Below, one piece after another: positions 1 through 5,248 of a DNA stretch of 5,248 nt (position 1 is the stretch's first letter; the number at the start of each line of letters is the position of its first letter). The stretch spans positions 1-5,248 of the forward strand of contig CAJXRL010000192.1 of NCBI GenBank assembly GCA_913059105.1, read 5' to 3'. A program made the position numbers and the translations under genes. This DNA comes from an uncultured Flavobacteriales bacterium (GTDB lineage Bacteria > Bacteroidota > Bacteroidia > Flavobacteriales_E > Vicingaceae). Below the pieces are notes generated by a model. The model saw nothing but the letters and a program-made list of their open reading frames with translations. It made no database searches and was not told the DNA's origin.

Positions 1-48
1 TCTACACAGAGTAGATCGTCGGCAGCGTCAGATGTGTATAAGAGACAG
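1..48 (+). other. Synthetic Nextera/Tn5 library adapter (5' end)
   Basis: This is not genomic DNA. Positions 1-7 (TCTACAC) match the end of the Illumina P5 primer. Positions 8-15 (AGAGTAGA) match the i5 index that I recall as N/S504. Positions 16-29 (TCGTCGGCAGCGTC) are the Nextera read-1 tail. Positions 30-48 (AGATGTGTATAAGAGACAG) are the 19-bp Tn5 mosaic end. Genomic sequence begins at about position 49. The adapter should be trimmed before any gene or taxonomic analysis. Confidence 0.98.
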
Positions 49-50
49 GG

Positions 51-737
51 GTAGGGACAAGAAAACTACATAATGAGCTCGATGATACCTTTAAAAGTCT
101 ATATTTTAATGTTGGTAGAGACAGACTATTTAACATTTTAAGAGATAAAAATATGTTGATTAAACGTGAGAAAGTCTCCTACAAAACGACCCACTCTCAT
201 CACAGATTCTACAAATACAACAACTTGATTAAAAATATGGAAATCAATGCTCCAAATCAAGTTTGGGTATCTGATATCACCTATATAAGAACCATCAAAG
301 GCTTCTGCTATTTAGCTTTAATAACTGACCTCTATTCAAGAAAAATAGTAGGAAGTGATCTCAGCGATTCATTAGAGTTGTCCGGGTGCTTACGTGCACT
401 AAAAATGGCGCTAACTAAGGCAAAACCAAAAGGAAATCTAGTGCATCATTCCGATCGAGGAATACAATATTGTAGCAATCAGTATGTAAAACAGCTCAAT
501 AAACGCAATATCCGAGTTAGCATGACAGAAGAAAATCATTGTTACGAAAATGCAGTCGCAGAAAGGGTTAACGGCATTTTAAAAGGAGAATTCTAACTTG
601 ATGAATGCTTTACCAACACACTAACTGCCAAGAAAGCAGCCAAATGCCCAATTGATATTTACAACAACAAAAGATTACACTTATCTTTAAACTATCAAAC
701 ACCAAATAATGTGTTCAACAATTTTATTAAAAATTAA
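51..737 (+). pseudogene. IS3-family transposase (orfB, DDE), 5'-truncated and interrupted by a stop codon
   Basis: The reading frame is open from the first insert bases (GTRKLHNEL..., GRDRLFNILRDKN), which is the region typical of IS3 orfB just before its catalytic core. The ATG at 153 is therefore internal and not the true start. The rve/DDE core is intact. The first Asp is in WVSDITYI (codon 273-275), the second in HHSDRG (453-455), and the Glu in NAVAER (561-563). The second Asp and the Glu are 35 residues apart, and a Lys follows seven residues after the Glu, giving the DD(35)E+K signature. TAA at 594-596 sits where relatives have Tyr in GEFYLD. The same frame then runs 46 more codons to TAA at 735-737 and contains the family's C-terminal YNNKRLHLSLNYQTP motif. 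One substitution would restore the gene. This is either a real inactivating mutation or a sequencing error. The stop removes the last 47 residues. Confidence 0.9.
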
Positions 738-746
738 TTTTAACCT

Positions 747-770
747 GTAGCCATATTTTAGGACGGGACA
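747..770 (+). repeat. Probable right terminal inverted repeat of the IS3-family element
   Basis: This sequence lies ten bases past the original transposase stop and ends in AGGACGGGACA. Read from the outside it begins TGTCCCGTCCTAAAATATGG, which has the 5'-TG start expected for IS3 ends. The matching left repeat is not in the insert, so the call rests on position and on the terminal CA. The length is approximate. If the end is at 770, the 3-4 bp target duplication would begin ATT or ATTG. Confidence 0.55.
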
Positions 771-786
771 ATTGAAATAAATCACT

Positions 787-2724
787 ATGCATAAAAGTAT
801 TATCCTGACTCTATGCATATTGAGCAGTTTCTTCTTGAAAGCCCAAGTGAACCTCGACTCACTCCACGCTGTTTGGCAAGACCAAACCCAAACGGATTCA
901 ATAAGAGCTAAAGCATACTCTGACTATATCTGGGATGGTTTTCTCTTTTCTCAGCCAGATACAGCATTTATTCTGGCAGAAGAATTGGTTTTATATGGGC
1001 GCGATAATAATTATCCAAAGGCCCATGCTGGAGGATATATCCTCCAGGGAGTATCGTGGCTAAATCGAGACGATTATCCCCAAACCCTGGACTTTTACAA
1101 TCGAGCCATAGCTATCTATGAACAAACTGGCAATCAGATTGGAATTGCCGGTGCCCTTGCGAATGTTGGAGCTCTTTACGATACTCAAGGAGATTATCCC
1201 AAAGCGCTGGACTATTACATTCAATGCCTGGCGGTCCACAAACAAACTGGTAATCCAACAGGGATGGCAACTACTCTTGGTAATATTGGTGTCATTTACA
1301 TGAACCAAGCCAATTACGCCAAAGCGCTTGACTATCATATGCAAGGCCTTGAGGTCAATGAGCAAATGGACGATCAACACGAAAAAGGTAAGTTGATTAG
1401 TAATATTGGACTCATGTACATGCACCTAGGCAATTACTCCAAAGCGTTGGAGTATCATACCCAAAGCCGGGAGATAAACGAACTAATTGGCAATCAAATT
1501 GGGATTGCTGATGACCTTAATAACATTGGAACTGTTTACGATATCCAAGGAGATTATCTCAAAGCGCTGGACTATTACAAACTAAGCCTGGGAATCAACG
1601 AACAAATGGGCGATCAAGATCAAATTGCTAGATCTCTGACGGCTATTGGGGCTGTTTGCCAGAAACAAGGGGATAATCCCAAAGCGCTGAACTATTGCCA
1701 AACAGCGTATGAACTTTCTTTAAGTCTTGGATCCCTGGAAAGACAGAGGGATGGTTCCTCTTGCCTTTATGATGCATACAAAGCTATGGGTAATGGCAAA
1801 AAAGCGCTGAAATACCTTGAGCTATTCAATGCTATTGAGGATAGTTTGCATGCCGAAGAAACTTCCAAAAAACTGCAGCAAATGGAGTTTCAAAAAGTTA
1901 TTTTGCAAGATAGCATTGCCAAAGCACAAGAAGCGCGTGTGACACAAGAAGCGCATGAAGAAGAGATTCACCAAGAAGAAAAAACAAGAAACATAAGCTT
2001 GGGAGTCGGTGCGTTTTTCTTGCTCCTGGCGGGTAGCTTTTACGTTCGCTGGCGTTATGTGCGCAAATCCAAAGCTTCATTACAAATTGAAAAAGACCGC
2101 TCGGAGAATTTGCTCCTTAATATCCTTCCTGAAGAAATAGCCAAAGAACTCAAAGAAACAGGGAAAGCTGCACCAAAAAAGTATGAGAGTGTAACGATAC
2201 TTTTTACAGACTTTAAAGACTTTACGAAGCTTGTGGCCTCGATTTCGGCTACAACGCTTGTTGTCGAGCTCAATGATATATTCAGTCAATTCGATGACAT
2301 TATGGACGAAGTTGGAATAGAAAAGATAGAGACAATAGGCGATGCCTATATGGCGGCAAGTGGCTTACCTCGGGAAAACCCGGATCATGCCCAGAGATGC
2401 GTTGAAGCCGCGTTCCGTATGGTTAAGTTTCTTGAACAAAGAAATGAAAACAGTGAGATAAAGTGGAATATGAGGGTAGGAATACATTCAGGGGCTGTTG
2501 TAGCAGGTGTTGTGGGAAAAAAGAAGTTTGCCTACGATTTGTTTGGTGACTCGGTTAATACGGCCAGTCGCATGGAAAGTAACGGAGAAGTTGGCAAAGT
2601 AAACATCAGCCAAGCTACCTATGAACTATTGAAAAGTGACCCAAACTTTGCATTTGAAAATAGAGGTAAGATCGAAGCAAAGGGCAAAGGTGAAATTGAG
2701 ATGTATTTTGTCTCCAAGAATTAA
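787..2724 (+). CDS. Membrane-bound class III adenylate cyclase with periplasmic TPR sensor domain
   Basis: The predicted reaction is ATP to cyclic AMP at the inner membrane. Residues 1-19 are a signal peptide ending LKA before Q20, which supports this start. Degenerate TPR helices lie at about 40-98, followed by seven regular 40-residue TPR units at 99-378. A charged coiled coil spans about 352-400 and a single membrane segment about 403-420, followed by positive residues (RWRYVRKSK) that place the C-terminus in the cytoplasm. The linker has the ENLLLNILP motif at 440-448. The catalytic domain runs from about 465 to 642. Metal-binding residues are D475 (LFTDF) and D519 (IGDAYM). K513 (EKIETIGD) and D584 (YDLFGD) form the Lys/Asp pair that selects adenine over guanine. 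N591 and R595 (NTASR) are the transition-state residues. All catalytic positions are present, so activity is likely. Ligand and partner proteins are unknown. The start lies 16 bases beyond the apparent IS end. Guanylate cyclase is less likely because the Glu/Cys pair is absent. Confidence 0.93.
   Translation: MHKSIILTLCILSSFFLKAQVNLDSLHAVWQDQTQTDSIRAKAYSDYIWDGFLFSQPDTAFILAEELVLYGRDNNYPKAHAGGYILQGVSWLNRDDYPQTLDFYNRAIAIYEQTGNQIGIAGALANVGALYDTQGDYPKALDYYIQCLAVHKQTGNPTGMATTLGNIGVIYMNQANYAKALDYHMQGLEVNEQMDDQHEKGKLISNIGLMYMHLGNYSKALEYHTQSREINELIGNQIGIADDLNNIGTVYDIQGDYLKALDYYKLSLGINEQMGDQDQIARSLTAIGAVCQKQGDNPKALNYCQTAYELSLSLGSLERQRDGSSCLYDAYKAMGNGKKALKYLELFNAIEDSLHAEETSKKLQQMEFQKVILQDSIAKAQEARVTQEAHEEEIHQEEKTRNISLGVGAFFLLLAGSFYVRWRYVRKSKASLQIEKDRSENLLLNILPEEIAKELKETGKAAPKKYESVTILFTDFKDFTKLVASISATTLVVELNDIFSQFDDIMDEVGIEKIETIGDAYMAASGLPRENPDHAQRCVEAAFRMVKFLEQRNENSEIKWNMRVGIHSGAVVAGVVGKKKFAYDLFGDSVNTASRMESNGEVGKVNISQATYELLKSDPNFAFENRGKIEAKGKGEIEMYFVSKN
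1081..1920 (+). repeat. Seven in-frame 120-bp repeats encoding 40-residue TPR units
   Basis: Units begin at 1081, 1201, 1321, 1441, 1561, 1681 and 1801 with no insertion or deletion. The opening bases AAAGCG recur at 1201, 1321, 1441, 1561, 1681 and 1801. The first 18 bases of the units at 1201 and 1561 are identical (AAAGCGCTGGACTATTAC). Each unit encodes roughly KALDYYxxxLxINEQxGN, then a second helix ending NIGxxYxxxGDY. TPR positions Gly, Tyr and Ala recur, and the 40-residue length is of the TPR_12/MalT type rather than the canonical 34. The unit at 1081 starts QTLDFY and the last at 1801 starts KALKYL, so the edges have diverged more than the centre. Confidence 0.88.
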
Positions 2725-2773
2725 ATGAAAAAGAAACGGCATACCACATTCTGCATAGTGTATAGCCGCTGGG

Positions 2774-2800
2774 ATACGCGCCATACATTAGGCGTTGTAT
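2774..2800 (+). repeat. Imperfect hairpin downstream of the cyclase
   Basis: ATACGCGCC (2774-2782) can pair with GGCGTTGTAT (2791-2800) across an 8-base loop, giving nine pairs including one G-T and one unpaired T at 2796. It overlaps a 10-base palindrome, TTGTATACAA (2795-2804). It lies about 50 bases after the cyclase stop and could be part of a transcript end. No T-run follows it, so it is not a classical intrinsic terminator. Function is unknown. Confidence 0.4.
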
Positions 2801-2825
2801 ACAATTAAAACGATGAATCCAAGAC

Positions 2826-2857
2826 TTTACTGAAATAGGTCAACCTATTTCAGTAAA
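2826..2857 (+). repeat. Perfect 15-bp inverted repeat between cyclase and AraC gene
   Basis: TTTACTGAAATAGGT (2826-2840) is followed by CA and then its exact reverse complement ACCTATTTCAGTAAA (2843-2857). In RNA it would fold as a 14-bp stem with a TCAA loop. It starts 101 bases after the cyclase stop and ends 47 bases before the AraC-family start. It could end cyclase transcription, although neither strand has a following T-run. Alternatively it could be an operator for a dimeric regulator in the leader of the next gene. The symmetry is certain; the role is inference. Confidence 0.75.
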
Positions 2858-2904
2858 ATACAGAATGAAAATAAAAAAATCACAGAGAACAAAGCGTAAA
2901 CTGT

Positions 2905-3750
2905 ATGGCTCCAAAACTTAATCAAATCACGTTGTATGAAAAACCACTATTCTCTTGGTATGAATTATCTACTCCTATTGAGAAAGAATTAAGTTTACCT
3001 TCCGAATCTTGTTTTGCCTATATTTTAGAAGGTGATAATCAGGATGTAACAAAATCAGGATTTTCAGCTACTAAAGGAACAGTTATTCTTTCGTTATGCG
3101 GTAAAACAGTTGGACGTAGTTTCTCAACTATTGAAACTGGATACATAAGTACTATTGTTGTTCATTTTAATCAAGACGTACTGCAAAAAGTTTTTGATGG
3201 CGAAAAGCCAAAATTTTGGAAGGAATTGGATTGTCCTTGTAAGAAAGACAGCTTTCAAGAAGACGCTTCGGCCTTAGTAAAAGCCTATTTTTTGAGTGTT
3301 GCCAAGTTTTTTGAACACAAAACTGCACTAAGCGAGGAAATTTTGGCGGTCAAGTTACAAGAAATTATTCTGCTCCTCCTGCAAACTGAAGAGTCTTCAC
3401 ACATGAATTTAATTATAAGACGTTTATTTTCTAATAAAACTTTTTCATTTAGGAAAGTCATTGATGCTAATTTGTATGAACCTTTAGACCTTCAACGTTT
3501 GGCAGCTATGACAAACAACAGTATGGCTTCTTTTAAAAGGAAATTCAACAAAGTGTACAACAGCACACCAGCTAAATACATCACTCAAAAAAAGATGGCA
3601 AAGGCACGAAGCACTTTAGCTTTTTCTCAAAACTCCGTGCAAGAGATTTGCTATGATTGTGGGTTCATTAATCCATCCAGTTTTTCTCGAATGTTCAAAA
3701 ATGAATATGGCTGCTCTCCTACCGAGTTCAGAGAGAACCTCATTGAATGA
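2905..3750 (+). CDS. AraC-family transcriptional regulator
   Basis: This is a predicted cytoplasmic DNA-binding activator of 281 residues, the usual length for the family. The N-terminal part (about 1-120) is a beta-rich, cupin-like effector domain resembling ExsA-type AraC regulators (EKPLFSWYELS, ESCFAYILEG). The effector is unknown. The C-terminal part (about 185-279) is the double helix-turn-helix. The first helix pair is seen in LDLQRLAAMTNNSMASFKRK. The linking helix and second pair follow in TPAKYITQKKMAKAR and VQEICYDCGF, then the hallmark SSFSRMFKNEYGCSPTEFRE. A CPC cysteine pair lies at 110-112. The gene sits upstream of an oxidoreductase and a secreted protein on the same strand, so it probably controls them, itself or both. 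Its start has no strong ribosome site; the ATG is chosen because the N-terminal domain begins right there. Confidence 0.92.
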   Translation: MAPKLNQITLYEKPLFSWYELSTPIEKELSLPSESCFAYILEGDNQDVTKSGFSATKGTVILSLCGKTVGRSFSTIETGYISTIVVHFNQDVLQKVFDGEKPKFWKELDCPCKKDSFQEDASALVKAYFLSVAKFFEHKTALSEEILAVKLQEIILLLLQTEESSHMNLIIRRLFSNKTFSFRKVIDANLYEPLDLQRLAAMTNNSMASFKRKFNKVYNSTPAKYITQKKMAKARSTLAFSQNSVQEICYDCGFINPSSFSRMFKNEYGCSPTEFRENLIE

Positions 3751-3791
3751 TGATTGAGCCCACAGGTAAAGGCCGAACCACCACTCTTTAA

Positions 3792-3799
3792 TAAATTTG
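3792..3799 (+). promoter_or_regulatory. Possible Bacteroidota -7 box before the oxidoreductase gene
   Basis: TAAATTTG matches the Bacteroidota sigma-A -7 consensus TAnnTTTG. It ends 13 bases before the ATG at 3813, so the leader would be only a few bases long. No TTTG-like -33 box is seen at the usual spacing; the nearest TTG is at 3754-3756, which is too far away. In AT-rich DNA this match could be chance. Confidence 0.25.
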
Positions 3800-3812
3800 C
3801 CTCAAAAAGAAT

Positions 3813-4835
3813 ATGCAACACTCAAAATTGATGCGTGCTATAGTTTTTAGAGACTATGGCGACCCTCAGAAAGTAATGGAACTTGTGGAAGATTGTAAAA
3901 TTCCTAAACCCAATAAAAATGAGGTCTTAGTAAAAATTAAATGTGCCTCCGTGAATGCGGCTGATGGGTATATTGTGCGAGCTAATTACTTTATTATTCG
4001 GATGGTTTTTGGACTGTTCAAACCTTCTAAGAAAAAGAGAATCTTAGGAATGGACATTGCAGGAACTATTCGAGACATTGGAAAGAATGTTAAGGGGTTT
4101 CAAGTAGGTGAAGCGGTAGTAGCTGATATCCGCAAATCTTTTGGGGGAGGCTACGCACAGTATGCCATCGTACATGCCAAACACTTGGTAAAAAAACCTG
4201 AAGAAGTTTCTTTTGAACAAGCCTGCACAGTGCCTATATCTGGCCAAGCCGCAATGATGGGAATAATTCTTTGTGACATAAAGCCAGGCGATAAAGTGTT
4301 GGTTAATGGTGCTTCGGGTGGTGTTGGCTCTTTTGGCATTCAGATAGCAAAAGCTCAGGGCGCCTATGTAGCAGCAATCTGTTCAACTAATAAAGCTGAG
4401 GCAGTAAAGAGTTGGGGGGCAGATAAGATTGTTGACTATAAAAAAAAGGATTCAATCAAAGCATTAATAGGAAATGAGTTTGATGCGGTTTTTGATACGG
4501 CATCATTTCAATGTTCTGGCAGATACAAGCAGATTCTAAAAAAAGAGGGAAAATATGTATTAGTTGGAGGAGATTTTTACAATATGCTCAAAATAAAACT
4601 TTTTGGTCGATTCAGACGTGGCAGCCAAAAATTTATGGCTCTTACCCAAAAGGTTGAAGTGACAACTAATATAAAAACAGTACTCAAAATGATTGCTGAT
4701 AATAAGATAAAGCCTGCAATCCAAAAAGTGATTCCACTACAAAATGTACCAGAAGCGATTCATAGTCTTGAGCAGCGTTCAGTGGTTGGCAAAATAGTGG
4801 TTGATTTAAATAAGGAAGTCTCAGCCCATTTTTGA
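3813..4835 (+). CDS. Zinc-independent medium-chain NAD(P)-dependent oxidoreductase (quinone reductase-like)
   Basis: This is a cytoplasmic enzyme predicted to reduce quinones, enones or similar carbonyl compounds with NADPH or NADH; the real substrate is unknown. Its 340 residues fit the family. The GroES-like N-terminal domain begins at MRAIVFRDYG and includes SVNAADGY and GMDIAG (79-84). The Rossmann domain carries the nucleotide-binding NGASGGVG motif at 165-172, followed by Q177 and AKAQGA. Further family marks are WGADKIVDY and a C-terminal SVVGKIVVD. The Cys/His ligands for catalytic zinc and the four-cysteine structural zinc lobe are absent, as in quinone oxidoreductases. An alternative start is ATG at 3831 (MRAIVF), which matches the usual family N-terminus. 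The upstream ATG is preferred because AAAAAGA lies just before it. The gene follows the AraC regulator after 62 bases. Confidence 0.9.
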   Translation: MQHSKLMRAIVFRDYGDPQKVMELVEDCKIPKPNKNEVLVKIKCASVNAADGYIVRANYFIIRMVFGLFKPSKKKRILGMDIAGTIRDIGKNVKGFQVGEAVVADIRKSFGGGYAQYAIVHAKHLVKKPEEVSFEQACTVPISGQAAMMGIILCDIKPGDKVLVNGASGGVGSFGIQIAKAQGAYVAAICSTNKAEAVKSWGADKIVDYKKKDSIKALIGNEFDAVFDTASFQCSGRYKQILKKEGKYVLVGGDFYNMLKIKLFGRFRRGSQKFMALTQKVEVTTNIKTVLKMIADNKIKPAIQKVIPLQNVPEAIHSLEQRSVVGKIVVDLNKEVSAHF

Positions 4836-4861
4836 ATCAAAATTAAATTAATCAACAAATT

Positions 4862-5211
4862 ATGAGAAAAACTATTTTACTATTTACATGTCTCATTTGC
4901 ATGCTTTCTTTAAAAGCACAAACAGATGCTGAACAATTAAAAGACAAAAATGTAACAATAGGTTTACGTTCTGGTTATGAATTTCAAGCTAACAATAGCA
5001 GTTTAAATTACAAACTTAATTTACCTTATATAGGTATTTGGTCTGATTTTAAGTTTAGTGACAATTGGAGTTTACAGTTAGAATTAAACTTAAGGTCTGA
5101 AAAAAGGGAACGATTTTTTAATAATGGTTTTAGAGAATCTATTGATGAGCTTTATTTAACAGGTCCGGTATTGTTAAAATTTCATCTTAACAAAAAGTTT
5201 AAATTATATAC
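4862..5211 (+). CDS. Secreted, probable outer-membrane beta-barrel protein, 3' end missing
   Basis: A signal peptide MRKTILLFTCLICMLSLKAQ opens the frame, with predicted cleavage between Ala19 and Gln20. After a short polar linker, alternating strands appear (NVTIGLRSGYEFQ, LNYKLNLPYIGIWSDFKF, WSLQLELNLRSEKRE), as in Bacteroidota OMP_b-brl/porin-like proteins. Only 116 complete codons are present. The adapter begins at 5212 and the true stop lies outside the insert. The frame happens to stay open through the adapter, so any residues after 5211 are artificial. The gene follows the oxidoreductase by 26 bases and could be co-transcribed with it. A specific function cannot be assigned. Confidence 0.75.
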
Positions 5212-5248
5212 CTGTCTCTTATACACATCTGACGCTGCCGACGATCTA
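5212..5248 (-). other. Synthetic Nextera/Tn5 library adapter (3' end)
   Basis: CTGTCTCTTATACACATCT (5212-5230) is the Tn5 mosaic end in reverse orientation. GACGCTGCCGACGA (5231-5244) is the reverse complement of the read-1 tail. TCTA (5245-5248) is the start of the reverse-complemented index AGAGTAGA. The stretch is the exact reverse complement of positions 12-48, so the same read-1 adapter is on both ends. Confidence 0.98.

Larger units (their letters stand above)
49..770 (+). mobile_element. 3' part of an IS3-family insertion sequence, left end missing
   Basis: The stretch holds the distal part of an IS3-type orfB transposase (51-737), followed by a short non-coding tail ending at about 770. 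That tail finishes in TTTTAGGACGGGACA. Its reverse complement begins TGTCCCGTCC, which fits the TG...CA termini of IS3 elements. The left end, orfA and the start of orfB lie outside the insert because tagmentation cut at position 49. The target-site duplication therefore cannot be checked. The exact right boundary is inferred from the CA terminus and the nearby start of the next gene at 787. The element is probably non-autonomous as read, because its transposase carries a nonsense codon. Confidence 0.8.

Noticed and set aside
153..596. A complete 147-residue transposase gene starting at ATG 153
   Set aside because: The frame is open with family-typical sequence from position 51, and conserved C-terminal motifs continue after the stop at 594, so both ends are artificial for a gene call.
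1060..1425. Open frame of 121 codons on the minus strand inside the cyclase gene
   Set aside because: It is antisense to the TPR repeats and shows no recognisable domain. Its regularity reflects the 120-base repeat of the sense gene.
1081..1920. CRISPR-like array because of regular spacing
   Set aside because: The 120-base period is in frame, codes for TPR helices and has no conserved repeat/variable spacer pattern.
2055..2289. Minus-strand open frames opposite the cyclase linker and catalytic start
   Set aside because: They overlap the well-supported cyclase frame, lack family features and are shadows of it.
2725..2808. Small ORF of 27 codons (MKKKRHTTFC...) beginning directly after the cyclase stop
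   Set aside because: There is no separate ribosome site or recognisable motif, and it overlaps the hairpin region, so a chance frame is more likely.
4044..4339. Minus-strand frames inside the oxidoreductase gene
   Set aside because: They are antisense to a conserved Rossmann-fold gene and have no independent support.
1..5248. A 5.2-kb composite transposon bounded by perfect inverted repeats
   Set aside because: The repeats are Nextera/Tn5 adapter including primer tail and index sequence, so they come from library preparation.
5212..5248. Continuation of the last coding frame to the window end
   Set aside because: The sequence after 5211 is adapter; the open frame there is accidental.

Overview
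The window is a 5,163-base insert (positions 49-5211) still carrying synthetic Illumina Nextera/Tn5 adapter at both ends. The 5' end also keeps part of the P5 primer and an i5 index. The two ends form a perfect 37-base inverted repeat, but this is library chemistry and not a natural transposon. The genes cut at either end were therefore broken by tagmentation.

The biological sequence looks like Bacteroidota, probably a Flavobacteriia- or Saprospiria-like lineage. It is AT-rich. Two secreted proteins end their signal peptides in LKAQ. Ribosome sites are A-rich rather than GGAGG, one TAnnTTTG-type -7 box is present, and the TPR-transmembrane-cyclase architecture is typical of that phylum. This placement is inference from features, not from a database search.

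Layout, with every gene on the + strand: (1) 49-770, the 3' part of an IS3-family insertion sequence. Its DDE transposase is interrupted by an in-frame TAA at 594-596, and a probable right terminal end lies at about 747-770. (2) 787-2724, a complete membrane-bound class III adenylate cyclase with a signal peptide, a predicted periplasmic array of 40-residue TPR repeats, one membrane segment and a cytoplasmic catalytic domain with all key residues. It starts only 16 bases after the apparent IS end. (3) 2725-2904, an intergenic stretch with an imperfect hairpin and a perfect 15-bp inverted repeat. (4) 2905-3750, an AraC-family regulator. (5) 3813-4835, a zinc-independent medium-chain NAD(P)H oxidoreductase of quinone-reductase type. 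(6) 4862-5211, the first 116 codons of a secreted, probably outer-membrane beta-barrel protein, cut by the 3' adapter.

The AraC regulator, the oxidoreductase and the beta-barrel gene are closely spaced (62 and 26 bases) and may form one regulated unit. The cyclase is a separate signalling gene whose native upstream region appears to have been displaced by the IS. I saw no clearly new multi-gene system. The points most worth attention are the adapter flanks, the IS/cyclase junction, the indel-free 120-base repeat array in the cyclase, and the paired hairpins between cyclase and regulator.
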